Below, piece by piece: positions 55,963 to 64,000 of a stretch of DNA of 64,000 nucleotides. Source of the DNA: Bacteroidales bacterium (GTDB lineage Bacteria; Bacteroidota; Bacteroidia; Bacteroidales; Marinilabiliaceae). The notes beneath the pieces are model-generated. The model was not told where the DNA came from and made no database searches. It worked only from the letters and a program-made list of their open reading frames with translations. The stretch is from assembly GCA_003249255.1 (NCBI GenBank), contig QKJP01000019.1:1-64000 (forward strand), in the 5' to 3' direction. A program made the position numbers and the translations under genes. Position 1 is the stretch's first letter, and each line of letters starts with the position of its first letter.

Positions 55963-57198
55963 ATGATGATCGACAAAGGAGTAACTACTTTTATGATCCT
56001 GGCGACAAGCCTTGTTATGCTTATGACACCAGGATTGGCCTTCTTTTACGGAGGTTTAGGCAATAAGAAGAACATTCTTAACATTATGATGCAAAGCTTC
56101 GTATCGCTTGGCATCACAACTGTACTTTGGTACACATTTGGTTATTCGCTATGTTTTAGCGGCACCCTCTCTGAAGGAACCGATTTATTTGGAATCATTG
56201 GTAACTTCGACAAAGCATTCTTAAATGGCATTACTCCATCTACAATAATGCCGGGAAAAGGATTTCCTGAATATGTGTTTTTTGCCTACCAAATGATGTT
56301 TGCAATTATTACTCCGGCTCTTATCACCGGTGCATTTATTGATCGGGTAACTTTTAAGTCTTATGTTTTCTTCCTTATTTTTTGGCAGATCTTTGTTTAT
56401 TACCCATTTGTACATATGGTATGGGGCGGAGGTATCCTTCAAGAGTGGGGTGTTCTTGACTTTGCCGGCGGTATTGTAGTACATGCAACAGCAGGTTTTG
56501 CAGCTTTAGTTGCTGTATTATATGTAGGTAAACGTAAAGATTTAGACCATAAGCCTAACAACATTCCACTGGTAGCCATTGGGACTGCTTTATTATGGTT
56601 TGGTTGGTATGGCTTTAACGCGGGATCTGAGCTTGACATTGATGCAGTAACTGTTTCTGCTTTTATCAACACCGATGTTTCTGCTTCTTTTGCTGCTGTT
56701 ACCTGGGTTATTATCGAATGGAACCGAGGTGCCAGAAAACCTACTTTCATTGGATTAATGACAGGTGCCGTTGCCGGATTAGCAACCATTACTCCTGCGG
56801 CCGGCTTTGTAACTGTACACAGTGCAGCAATCATTGGTATTATTGCAGGTATTATGTGCTACTTAGCCGTTGAGTTTAAAAATTACATGAAATTTGATGA
56901 TGCCTTAGATGTTTGGGGTGTTCACGGTATGGGTGGTGTATTTGGTACCATATTACTTGGTATCTTCGCAACTAAGGAAATTAATGCTGCAGCTCCAAAT
57001 GGTTTATTAAACGGAGGTGGTTTTGAGTTACTAGGTAAAGAATTAGTTGCTTTATTGTTAGCCATCGTTTGGGCAAGTGCATTTACCTGGGGAATGCTTG
57101 TGTTAATCAACAAATTCATTACGGTTAAAGTATCTGAATTAGATCAGGAACAAGGCCTTGATTTAACCATGCATGGAGAAATTGCACGTGTGCACTAA
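55963..57198 (+). CDS. amt: Ammonium transporter
   Basis: This 411-residue protein has 11 membrane segments and starts near MMIDKGVTTFMILAT. FYGGLGNKKN near 28-37 and the twin-His positions, in GGIVVHATAGFAA (about 165) and DVWGVHGMGGVFGTILLGIF (about 315), are the pore motifs. It conducts NH4+/NH3. No glnK partner follows, although amt-glnK is the usual pair in bacteria. The C-terminus (QGLDLTMHGEIARVH) is short. A strong terminator follows. Confidence 0.93.
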   Translation: MMIDKGVTTFMILATSLVMLMTPGLAFFYGGLGNKKNILNIMMQSFVSLGITTVLWYTFGYSLCFSGTLSEGTDLFGIIGNFDKAFLNGITPSTIMPGKGFPEYVFFAYQMMFAIITPALITGAFIDRVTFKSYVFFLIFWQIFVYYPFVHMVWGGGILQEWGVLDFAGGIVVHATAGFAALVAVLYVGKRKDLDHKPNNIPLVAIGTALLWFGWYGFNAGSELDIDAVTVSAFINTDVSASFAAVTWVIIEWNRGARKPTFIGLMTGAVAGLATITPAAGFVTVHSAAIIGIIAGIMCYLAVEFKNYMKFDDALDVWGVHGMGGVFGTILLGIFATKEINAAAPNGLLNGGGFELLGKELVALLLAIVWASAFTWGMLVLINKFITVKVSELDQEQGLDLTMHGEIARVH

Positions 57199-57243
57199 TC
57201 ATTAATGATAAATGGTTAATGATTAATTAGCCGCATGATATTG

Positions 57244-57274
57244 AAAAAGGTGATCGAATTTCGGTCACCTTTTT
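57244..57274. terminator. Bidirectional intrinsic terminator after amt
   Basis: AAAAAGGTGA and TCACCTTTTT form a 10-bp perfect stem that extends inward (TCG/CGG). A T-run on plus and a T-run from the AAAAA side on minus make it usable for both amt and the convergent gene ending at 57331. Confidence 0.85.
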
Positions 57275-57330
57275 TCATGTTTATTTTTTGAGCAGATTCC
57301 TAATTTACTTATTTTGATTTTTTGGATATT

Positions 57331-57741
57331 TTAATTGGATTTCCATTTTAGATTCCCTGTTAAACGCTCCCCCATTTTAGCACCAGATAAAGCCAAAAAG
57401 AAAGCAATCCCACCACCAACAACTAATTTTGTCATGCTAAAATGAAGAAATGAATAGGGTGTAAAAAAAGTAAGTAACAACATGGTAGCTACCGACAATG
57501 CGGCACCGGCTGCAGGTTCGTAAATTCTAATTCCGGGTGAAAAAACGCCGATTAACAATCCTCCTAAAAAGAAACTCACTAAGTTTAGCAATCCTTGCAT
57601 CATAAAACGGAGATGAATAGACATATACCTACCCACAACTATTTCGCCCACTAAACCGCCAAGAAATAATTCGATCACAATAAAAATAAAAAAGGCAATA
57701 AACATCCAAGCCTTTGAAAAACCAACTGCTGTACTTTTCAT
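57331..57741 (-). CDS. Four-TM membrane protein of unknown function
   Basis: This 136-residue protein has four hydrophobic segments (about 12-34, 47-66, 75-95, 103-121). LVGEIVVGRYMSIHLRFM lies between the first two. The family is not recognised. It is convergent with amt and divergent from the MFS gene at 57895. Confidence 0.6.
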   Translation of the reverse strand: MKSTAVGFSKAWMFIAFFIFIVIELFLGGLVGEIVVGRYMSIHLRFMMQGLLNLVSFFLGGLLIGVFSPGIRIYEPAAGAALSVATMLLLTFFTPYSFLHFSMTKLVVGGGIAFFLALSGAKMGERLTGNLKWKSN

Positions 57742-57838
57742 TAGTATATGTTTTATTTTTTAGAACACGAATATATAATATCCGAATTGATTTTACACCT
57801 AAATCCATTCGTACATTTCTAATTTAATCCTCTGCAAA

Positions 57839-57868
57839 TTGGATACTAAGTTCTATTAACTACTTTTG
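57839..57868 (+). promoter_or_regulatory. Bacteroidota-type promoter, TTG-N19-TAnnTTTG
   Basis: TTG at 57839-57841 and TACTTTTG at 57861-57868 are separated by 19 bases, an exact fit to the Bacteroidota -33/-7 consensus. Transcription would begin near 57873 and serve the MFS gene starting at 57895. Confidence 0.7.
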
Positions 57869-57894
57869 CAGCGCTCTTGAATAGCGACCAGAGA

Positions 57895-59073
57895 ATGTAC
57901 AGCGGCAACATATATAAACTTTACTTCATTAAAATAGCTAAGTGGTTCATGCTGACCATGCCTATCTTGATGTTATTTTATCACGACTTAGGTTTTACTG
58001 CTGAAGAATCCTTCCAGTTAAAAGCATTTTACAGTATTGCGATTGTTATTTTTGAAATACCATCCGGTTACGCTGCTGATATTCTCGGCCGCAAAAAAAC
58101 ACTCCTCATTGGCAGTGTTTTAGGAACAGCAGGCTTTGCCATTTATTCTGCCTTCTCTGGCTTTTATGCGTTCATGGCAGCAGAATTTATTTTGGGCATA
58201 GGTCAAAGTTTCATTTCCGGATCTGACTCTGCTTTATTGTACGACAGCTTAAAAGCTGATGGCCGGGAGAACGATTACCTAAAATTAGAAGGACGCAACT
58301 TTTCAGTAGGGAATTTTAGTGAAGCCATAGCCGGTTTCTTAGGAGGAGCATTAGCTGAAATCAGCTTGCGAACGCCTTTCTATTTTCAAACAGGAATTGC
58401 TTTTATTGCTATTCCGGCAGCATTTATGTTAAAAGAACCAAGGCTCATCACTCGCAATGCTAAAGCCGGCTGGGCAGATATCTGGTATGTAATAAAATTT
58501 GCGTTATTGAAAAACAAAAGCTTACGCTATAACATCATTTATTCCTCAGTAATTGGTTCTGCTACTTTAACCATGGCTTGGATTTACCCGGTATACCTAA
58601 GTAACCTTAACTTTAGTGAAGTACACATTGGAATAACAAGTACGATACTTAACCTAACCGTTGGCATGACTACCCTATATGCTTACAGAATTGAGCAACG
58701 CTTACAACCCAAAGCAACAGTGTGGTTAACCACCCTAATTATCACTCTCATATACATAACAGTAGGCTTTACTCATTCCTTGTGGTGCCTACCTCTGTTT
58801 TTTGTTTTTTATTTTTCCAGAGGAATAGCTACTCCAATATTAAAAGATTACATAAACCGCATTACAAGTTCAGATATGCGCGCTACTGTACTTTCCTTAA
58901 GAAGCTTATTAATCAGAACGAACTTTGCAATTTTGGCCCCGCTTTTTGGTTATTTAACCGACACCTATTCCCTTAATGAAGCCTTTTTAATTATTGGAAT
59001 TATTTTTTTAATCCTAACGGCTTCGAGCATATCGCTTTTTTTGAAATCGCTTAGCCAAACCAACGTGCAGTAG
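57895..59073 (+). CDS. MFS transporter
   Basis: The start is set at ATG 57895 (MYSGNIYKLYFIKIAKWF); a TTG at 57877 would add six residues but lies only a few bases after the predicted transcription start. The protein has 12 membrane segments. Motif A is seen as GYAADILGRKKTLLIGS near 60-76. Family membership is clear; substrate is not. It lies between two divergent or unrelated genes. Confidence 0.83.
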   Translation: MYSGNIYKLYFIKIAKWFMLTMPILMLFYHDLGFTAEESFQLKAFYSIAIVIFEIPSGYAADILGRKKTLLIGSVLGTAGFAIYSAFSGFYAFMAAEFILGIGQSFISGSDSALLYDSLKADGRENDYLKLEGRNFSVGNFSEAIAGFLGGALAEISLRTPFYFQTGIAFIAIPAAFMLKEPRLITRNAKAGWADIWYVIKFALLKNKSLRYNIIYSSVIGSATLTMAWIYPVYLSNLNFSEVHIGITSTILNLTVGMTTLYAYRIEQRLQPKATVWLTTLIITLIYITVGFTHSLWCLPLFFVFYFSRGIATPILKDYINRITSSDMRATVLSLRSLLIRTNFAILAPLFGYLTDTYSLNEAFLIIGIIFLILTASSISLFLKSLSQTNVQ

Positions 59074-59183
59074 ATTTCCTTAAAATGCCAAAAATTGCAT
59101 TACCAATCTTTTTTTCTTGATAAAATGGTTAAAACACAACTGTTGGAAAAGAAATCGCCTTCGATCCAAATTGCAAACTACAC

Positions 59184-59214
59184 TTGAAAAACCGGAGAAG
59201 AATTAATAATTTTG
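59184..59214 (+). promoter_or_regulatory. Promoter of the Uma2 gene, leaderless or nearly so
   Basis: TTG at 59184-59186 and TAATTTTG at 59207-59214 are 20 bases apart, close to the consensus spacing. The ATG of the gene begins at 59219, so transcription starting 4-6 bases after the element would begin at the start codon. Confidence 0.55.
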
Positions 59215-59218
59215 TAGT

Positions 59219-59869
59219 ATGTATAAGCAAGAAGAAGAAAAACACGTAGTAAAAGAACCAGCTGCTATATACTACACAAAAGCAGATATTGTCGAAGATT
59301 TCTCTCTTCTCGATACAGAAAAACTATATGCTTATGCCGATTACCTTAAATGGCAATTTAAAGAGCGAGTTGAACTAATAAAAGGTAAGATTTTTAAGAT
59401 GTCTCCTGCTCCAACTCCTAAGCACCAGCTTATTTTAGGTGATCTATTTGTTTGTTTTGCAACCTTTCTAAAAAGTAAAACATGCATTCCTTTTTTAGCT
59501 CCTTTTGATGTTCGTTTCCCTAACCATAAAAATGACATAAACCCCTATACAGTTGTACAGCCAGATATCTGTATAGTTTGCGATACAAACAAAATCGACG
59601 ATAAAGGATGCAATGGTGCTCCTGATCTTATTGTAGAAATCTTATCTCCTTCAACAGCTGCTAAAGATATTAATGATAAATTTCGACTTTATGAAGAGCA
59701 TAAGGTGAAAGAGTACTGGATTATTGATCCTCTCAATAAAATTGTGGATATCTTTCTTTTAGATAAGAAAGGCAAATATCAGTTACTCCAAAAATTTTCC
59801 GAACAAGATCAAATAAAGGTGAAGACTTTCCCCGGCTTACAAATTGATCTAAAGGATATTTTTCAATAA
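59219..59869 (+). CDS. Uma2-family (DUF820) restriction-endonuclease-fold protein
   Basis: This 216-residue protein has the PD-(D/E)xK pattern of DUF820: VVQPDICIVCD near 113-123, GAPDLIVEILSPSTAAKD near 132-150 (with the E-x-x pair) and KVKEYWIIDP. The family is widespread, especially in cyanobacteria, and its role is unknown. It is a single gene with its own promoter, convergent with folD. Confidence 0.85.
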   Translation: MYKQEEEKHVVKEPAAIYYTKADIVEDFSLLDTEKLYAYADYLKWQFKERVELIKGKIFKMSPAPTPKHQLILGDLFVCFATFLKSKTCIPFLAPFDVRFPNHKNDINPYTVVQPDICIVCDTNKIDDKGCNGAPDLIVEILSPSTAAKDINDKFRLYEEHKVKEYWIIDPLNKIVDIFLLDKKGKYQLLQKFSEQDQIKVKTFPGLQIDLKDIFQ

Positions 59870-60177
59870 TCAATGCCCTCTTTACCCAACACTTGCATAA
59901 AAAACAATTGTTATTAAATCAGAATGTCCGCAATTATGCATAATACCAACGTGATTGGCATAAGGTTAAAAAACATCAACACAGAGACTCTGAGACACAG
60001 AGTTTTATAATTTCAAAATAAAAAAACTTGGTATCTCCCTGTCTCTGTGTTGAAATAATTATGAGTATTAACGGATATACGTATTATTAAATAAAGAAAA
60101 CCCGGATTCAAAAAAATCCGGGTTTTTAAATTTTATATCAAACCTTTAAGATTATAAAATCTTGAAGGTTAACTTCA
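59870..60177. other. Convergent intergenic stretch with two hairpins
   Basis: No gene is found in 308 bases. AACACAGAGACTCTGAGACA pairs imperfectly with TCTCCCTGTCTCTGTGTT across about 80 bases (59978-60053). The folD terminator is at 60097-60126. A word ATAATACCAACG near 59941 resembles the repeat at 34551. Confidence 0.5.
60097..60126 (-). terminator. Intrinsic terminator for folD
   Basis: AAAACCCGGATT and AATCCGGGTTTT form a 12-bp perfect stem around CAAAAA. It is 52 bases downstream of the folD stop codon and is followed on minus by CTTTATTTAATA; on plus TTTAAATTTTAT follows. Confidence 0.8.
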
Positions 60178-61059
60178 CTATTGATAAATCTCTTTCTTTG
60201 CTGACTTCAAAGTATTGATGATTAATGATGTAATCGTCATTGGCCCCACTCCACCCGGAACAGGTGTAATGAAAGAACACTTTGGTGCTACTTCATCAAA
60301 TAAAACATCACCTTTTAATCTCCAACCTGATTTGGTATCAGTGGCCGGAACACGAGTAGTACCTACATCAATCACAACTGCGCCTTCTTTTACCATATCT
60401 CCTTTTACAAAACCGGGAGAACCAATGGCTGCAACAATGATATCAGCCTGCAAACAAAGCTCTTTTAAGTTAGCTGTACGGCTGTGAGCTACTGTTACGG
60501 TGGCATCACCAGGATTTCCCTTTTGTGAAAGTAAAATGCTCATCGGACGACCAACAATATTACTACGACCAATTACGACCACATTTTTACCTGATGTTTC
60601 GATGTTATATCGCGATAATAAGGTCATAATTCCTTGTGGAGTTGCAGAAATAAAAGCGGGCATTCCAATTGCCATACGTCCTACATTTACAGGATGAAAA
60701 CCATCCACATCTTTTTTAGGATCGATGTTGGCATTTACTTTTTCTTCGTCAATGTGTTTTGGAAGTGGTAATTGTACAATAAATCCGTCGATATCGGGAT
60801 CATTATTCAATTCGTCCACTTTATTTAAAAGCTCTTCTTCGGTTACATCATCTTCAAAACGAATTAAAGAGGATTTAAAACCAACTTCTTCACAGGCTTT
60901 CATTTTTCCTGCCACATAAGATTCGCTACCACCATCATGACCCACCAAAATAGCAGCCAAGTGAGGTTTTTTACCTCCTGCAGCAATAATTTGTTCCACC
61001 TCGGCAGCAATTTCTTTACGCACTTCTTGCGAAGTTACTTTCCCGTCTATTAGTTGCAT
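60178..61059 (-). CDS. folD: Bifunctional methylenetetrahydrofolate dehydrogenase/cyclohydrolase
   Basis: This protein of about 294 residues starts at [13 protein letters not shown]; three more residues from ATG 61068 are possible. The key motifs are present: [13 protein letters not shown] near 50-62 (with the catalytic Lys), [39 protein letters not shown] near 160-177 for NADP, and [11 protein letters not shown]. It interconverts 5,10-methylene- and 10-formyl-tetrahydrofolate, supplying one-carbon units. It lies between the terminator and ffh. Confidence 0.93.
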   Translation of the reverse strand: MQLIDGKVTSQEVRKEIAAEVEQIIAAGGKKPHLAAILVGHDGGSESYVAGKMKACEEVGFKSSLIRFEDDVTEEELLNKVDELNNDPDIDGFIVQLPLPKHIDEEKVNANIDPKKDVDGFHPVNVGRMAIGMPAFISATPQGIMTLLSRYNIETSGKNVVVIGRSNIVGRPMSILLSQKGNPGDATVTVAHSRTANLKELCLQADIIVAAIGSPGFVKGDMVKEGAVVIDVGTTRVPATDTKSGWRLKGDVLFDEVAPKCSFITPVPGGVGPMTITSLIINTLKSAKKEIYQ

Positions 61060-61188
61060 GTTATTCAAGTTTGAAGTTCGGAGCCTCGATAGTTATCGTG
61101 GGGAATCCGAAGTTTATGAATATGCTGCATTTAATTCGTTCATCTAGCGACCTGCAGCAAGCAACTAGAAGCTGTTTATATAAATAAA

Positions 61189-61212
61189 GAAGGAGAGCAC
61201 ATACTCTCCTTC
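61189..61212 (-). terminator. Intrinsic terminator for ffh
   Basis: GAAGGAGAG and CTCTCCTTC form a 9-bp perfect stem around CACATA, 9 bases after the ffh stop on minus, followed by TTTATTTATA. Confidence 0.8.
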
Positions 61213-61221
61213 CTGATATTC

Positions 61222-62556
61222 TTAGCGACGCCCCATTGGCATTTTGGACATCATCTTTTTCATGTTATTACCTGATGACATCATTTTCATCACCTTACGC
61301 GTATCGTCAAATTGCTTTAACAATCGATTAACTTCTTGTACAGACGATCCACTACCTACTGCAATACGTTTTTTACGTGAACCATTAATAAGGGCTGGAT
61401 TTGAACGTTCTTCCGGTGTCATTGAATAAATGATGGCTTCAATTCCTTTAAAGGCATCATCATCAATGTCGATGTCTTTCATCATTTTACCCATTCCCGG
61501 GATCATACCTGCAAGATCTTTCAGGTTACCCATCTTTTTAATCTGCTGAATTTGCTTTAAGAAATCATCAAAACCAAACTGGTTTTTAGCAATTTTCTTT
61601 TGAAGCTTACGCGCTTCTTGCTCATCAAATTGCTCTTGTGCACGCTCTACAAGTGATACGATATCACCCATCCCTAAAATACGGTCGGCCATACGGCTTG
61701 GGTGGAACACATCAAGCGCTTCTAATTTCTCACCGGTACCCACAAATTTAATTGGCTTCTCTACCACACTACGGATAGATAATGCGGCACCTCCGCGTGT
61801 ATCTCCATCAAGCTTGGTAAGAACAACCCCATCAAAGTCTAAACGATCATTAAACTCTTTAGCTGTATTAACGGCATCCTGACCAGTCATGGAGTCCACC
61901 ACAAAAAGAATCTCATCCGGATTAACCGCCTTTTTGATGGCTGCAATTTCATCCATCATCTGCTCATCAATGGCTAAACGACCGGCAGTATCGACAATGA
62001 TTACATCATGTGCATTGGCTTTACCATGCTTGATACCATCTAAAGCAATTTTAACAGGATCTTTCTCGCCTTCTACGGTGTAAACAGGTGCACCAATTTG
62101 CTCACCTAGAACTTGTAGCTGGTTAATCGCAGCAGGGCGGTAAACGTCACCTGCAATCAATAATGGATTCTTGCTGCGTTTTGTTTTTAATAAGTTTGCA
62201 AGTTTACCGGTAAAGGTAGTTTTACCCGATCCTTGAAGACCTGCAATTAATATGATGGATGGTGATTTTTTAATATTAATATCGGCAGATGCACCTCCCA
62301 TTAAGGCAACTAATTCATCATGAACCAGTTTAGTCATCATCTCACCGGGCTTAACAGCGGTCAATACATTTTGACCCATTGCCTTTTCTTTTACCGATTC
62401 GGTAAAGTCCTTGGCAGTTTTGTAGTTAACATCGGCATCCAAGAGGGCGCGACGAATATCTTTTACTGTTTCGGCAATATTTAGTTCGGTTATTTTGCTT
62501 TCACCTTTTAAAAGCTTAAATGACCGCTCGAGCTTTTCACTAAGATTCTCAAACAT
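61222..62556 (-). CDS. ffh: Signal recognition particle protein
   Basis: This 444-residue protein has the N-domain helices, the GTPase domain (GLQGSGKTTFTGKLA near 107-121, DTAGRLAIDEQ near 190, TKLDGDTRGGAALS near 247) and the methionine-rich M-domain (IPGMGKMMKDI, KMMSSGNNMKKMMSKMPMGRR in part) that binds signal sequences and 4.5S RNA. The protein targets membrane proteins to FtsY and SecYEG. CAAAAATA at 62585-62592 reads as TATTTTTG on minus, a possible -7 box. Confidence 0.95.
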   Translation of the reverse strand: MFENLSEKLERSFKLLKGESKITELNIAETVKDIRRALLDADVNYKTAKDFTESVKEKAMGQNVLTAVKPGEMMTKLVHDELVALMGGASADINIKKSPSIILIAGLQGSGKTTFTGKLANLLKTKRSKNPLLIAGDVYRPAAINQLQVLGEQIGAPVYTVEGEKDPVKIALDGIKHGKANAHDVIIVDTAGRLAIDEQMMDEIAAIKKAVNPDEILFVVDSMTGQDAVNTAKEFNDRLDFDGVVLTKLDGDTRGGAALSIRSVVEKPIKFVGTGEKLEALDVFHPSRMADRILGMGDIVSLVERAQEQFDEQEARKLQKKIAKNQFGFDDFLKQIQQIKKMGNLKDLAGMIPGMGKMMKDIDIDDDAFKGIEAIIYSMTPEERSNPALINGSRKKRIAVGSGSSVQEVNRLLKQFDDTRKVMKMMSSGNNMKKMMSKMPMGRR

Positions 62557-62905
62557 TATTTTAACGGTTTATTAAAATTCCGTGCAAAAATAGAAAAATT
62601 ATAATGTTCAATGAAATATTCTTTTAGAAAGTCGAATTTTGAAATATGACCTTAGAATTAAGTAGCTAAACTTTAAAGATTATTGACCTTGTCCCTAAAC
62701 ATTAGATTGATACTTCAGATCCACAGGCTTGAATAGAAAAATGTAACAAGATACTAATTCCCATAATATTGCTTGAATATTAACAACAAGGAAAACCAAT
62801 ACATCTAAAATTAAGTATCATAAAAGAATAAAAAATGTGCAAATGAGCTCATTTGCACATCATTTATAAATTAATCATTTAAACCTTAATCACTAAAAGA
62901 GCAAC
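62557..62905. other. Intergenic stretch with the ffh promoter and a terminator palindrome
   Basis: No gene is present in 349 bases. The candidate ffh -7 element lies at 62585-62592 and the perfect palindrome at 62835-62860. Confidence 0.5.
62835..62860 (-). terminator. 26-bp perfect palindrome with a minus-strand T-run
   Basis: The palindrome is centred on GAGCTC (ATGTGCAAATGAGCTCATTTG within it). It follows the quinone reductase on minus, 46 bases after its stop, and is followed by TTTTTATTCTTTTATG on that strand. Its words 'TTTGCACAT' also belong to the intergenic repeat family at 50.8 and 52.2 kb. Confidence 0.65.
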
Positions 62906-63496
62906 TTAAAGGTTATCGCACATCTCTTTAAACTCTTCGATACTTTCATCAATGTGTTGCTTAATCACATCTTCTGATGCATCCGGAATTTGTGGAAAGA
63001 ACTTATGGATCGAAACCTCCATCCCACAAAATTCAAATATCTCTTCCCCATGAATTTGCTTAAAAGCCTCTAGAAGGTTCTTTTCTTCATATTGCTCCAG
63101 ACTGTTGCCCATGGAGGTGTATAGGCTAACACGCTTGCCTTTTAATTTTCCCACAATGCCGTCCTTCGACATTTCGTAGGCAAAGCCATAAGCCAAAACT
63201 TTATCGATCCAACCTTTCAGGATGGCAGGAAATCCCGCCCACCATAATGGATAGATTATCGAAATCATATCGGCATCTTTCAAATATTCCTGTTCTGCAA
63301 GAATTTCAGGTGGAGTAACTCCCTTTTTTAATTGACCTAAATCACCAGGACGTAAAACAGGATCGAAATCCAATTCGTATAAATCCCTCAAAACTAGTTC
63401 TTCGCCCCGCTTTTTGATTTGATTAATTATGGCGTCTTTTAACTTAAAGCTAAAACTGTTGATCGACGGGTGTGCGTATATTATTAAGTGTTTCAT
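62906..63496 (-). CDS. NAD(P)H:quinone oxidoreductase, flavodoxin-like fold
   Basis: This 196-residue protein belongs to the KefF/MdaB/NQO1-like family: IIYAHPSINSFSFKLKDA near 4-21 for the FMN/FAD phosphate, IIYPLWWAGFPAILKGWIDKV near 79-99, and SLYTSMGNSLEQY near 129-141. It reduces quinones or electrophiles with NAD(P)H, and many relatives are induced by electrophile stress. The promoter region carries a two-turn direct repeat (63506-63534). Confidence 0.87.
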   Translation of the reverse strand: MKHLIIYAHPSINSFSFKLKDAIINQIKKRGEELVLRDLYELDFDPVLRPGDLGQLKKGVTPPEILAEQEYLKDADMISIIYPLWWAGFPAILKGWIDKVLAYGFAYEMSKDGIVGKLKGKRVSLYTSMGNSLEQYEEKNLLEAFKQIHGEEIFEFCGMEVSIHKFFPQIPDASEDVIKQHIDESIEEFKEMCDNL

Positions 63497-63912
63497 CTTC
63501 TTTTAGTATCAAGATATGAGTGGATGTATCAAGACTTTATCTTAATCCCAGTATTACACTCAAATCAAATTATCACAGCTGTTAAATGTATCACTCTAAA
63601 GACCAAATACCTTAATTTTTGTTCAAAAACTTCTTTAAAAATCGCAACAAAAAAACTAAATAGCTTCTTCTTTAATAGTATAATTTGATTTCTTAGACTT
63701 CCATTCAATCATGGCCTACTCCACTCAGAAACAACTCTAAAATAAGCCAATTCTACAACTTAGCACTTCTACAAAAAAACACCTCAACAGTTCAGTAATA
63801 CTAGAATTTATCAAATTCCTTCCTACATCATACCACATACTTTTACCATATAATTTATCTTTGTGGGTTTCTAAAAATTTACAGAAGTCTAAAAATACAG
63901 ATTTGGTTTCGC
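63497..63912. promoter_or_regulatory. Divergent regulatory region of the quinone reductase
   Basis: No gene is seen in 416 bases (a 66-codon plus frame at 63488 has no support). It contains two GTATCAAGA copies at 63506-63514 and 63526-63534, TATCTTTG near 63857-63864 as a possible -7 box for the gene at 63913, and AT-rich flanks. Confidence 0.5.
63506..63534. promoter_or_regulatory. Two-turn direct repeat, probable operator
   Basis: GTATCAAGA occurs at 63506-63514 and again at 63526-63534, exactly 20 bases apart (two helical turns). The copies lie 10-38 bases upstream of the quinone reductase start. This suits a dimeric regulator such as an HxlR- or MarR-type repressor; no regulator gene is in the window. 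Confidence 0.5.
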
Positions 63913-64000
63913 ATGGAGCAGTTCATTTTATTATTAACGGAGAAGAAGAAGTTAGGTTGGATACTCATCCCTTACATGGTTGAAATGAATGGTGATATGC
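63913..64000 (+). CDS. Gene start at the right edge, partial
   Basis: An ATG at 63913 begins an open frame of 29 codons to the window end (MEQFILLLTEKKKLGWILIP). The start resembles the N-termini of some Bacteroidota SNF2-type helicases (MEQF..LLTE), but this is weak. The gene continues beyond the window. Confidence 0.35.
   Translation, partial: MEQFILLLTEKKKLGWILIPYMVEMNGDM

Noticed and set aside
56439-56834. 131-codon minus-strand open frame inside amt
   Set aside because: It is antisense to the strongly conserved amt coding sequence and its composition (many Ala/Pro/Thr) is what reverse reading of membrane-protein codons gives.
63488-63688. 66-codon plus-strand open frame in the divergent region
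   Set aside because: It overlaps the start of the quinone reductase and the direct repeat and has no recognisable pattern.

Overview
The window reads as chromosomal DNA from an AT-rich member of the Bacteroidota, most likely a marine or anaerobic lineage near the Marinilabiliales (the order is an inference). Support comes from TonB-dependent receptors with carboxypeptidase-like N-domains, a two-component-regulator propeller kinase with a Y_Y_Y domain, an Rhs core of the 'YYPFGM' type, weak Shine-Dalgarno sequences, and several promoters of the TAnnTTTG type. No rRNA, tRNA or CRISPR array was seen.

Layout. 0-2.6 kb is a mobile or polymorphic-toxin region: a possible IS21-like end at the left edge, then the 3' end of a broken Rhs gene whose tip carries an HExxH metallopeptidase-like domain, overlapped by 4 bp by a small secreted protein that could be its immunity partner. 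A three-TM chemoreceptor follows (2.6-3.9 kb). 3.9-24.1 kb is one large minus-strand surface-polysaccharide locus of 16 genes. It reads from an outer-membrane export lipoprotein (Wza) and a chain-length tyrosine kinase (Wzc), through acyltransferase, flippase (Wzx), polymerase (Wzy), three GT4 glycosyltransferases, a NodB-type deacetylase, an ATP-grasp ligase, a PL9-like beta-helix lyase, a formyltransferase-like/propeller protein and a membrane-anchored propeller protein, to the three enzymes of UDP-N-acetyl-L-fucosamine synthesis. The product is predicted to be a Wzx/Wzy-dependent polysaccharide containing L-FucNAc. No initiating phosphoglycosyl transferase lies in the window.

24.4-26.6 kb holds small stress or metal genes (YkvA-like, Cys-rich peptide, DmeF-like cation exporter, thioredoxin). 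27.3-37.3 kb is a zone of gene decay: two sensor kinases each broken by a single-base frameshift, an alpha/beta-hydrolase relic, a cupin that has lost its metal-binding motif, and a response-regulator relic overlapping the end of the second kinase. A porin and a YfiR-like protein in the middle remain intact.

37.5-48.4 kb is accessory: two secreted VCBS-like paralogues, a HepT-MntA type toxin-antitoxin pair with exact RX4HXY and GSX10DXD motifs, two UMF1-type transporters and two TonB-dependent receptors. 48.5-64 kb is mostly housekeeping: flavin reductase, the methylthiotransferases MiaB and MtaB, a DUF302 protein, an outer-membrane receptor, an ammonium channel, an MFS transporter, a Uma2 nuclease-fold protein, FolD, Ffh and a quinone reductase behind a two-turn direct repeat. 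A gene starts at the right edge.

Intergenic spaces are rich in recurring short repeats, several of which form terminator-like hairpins.
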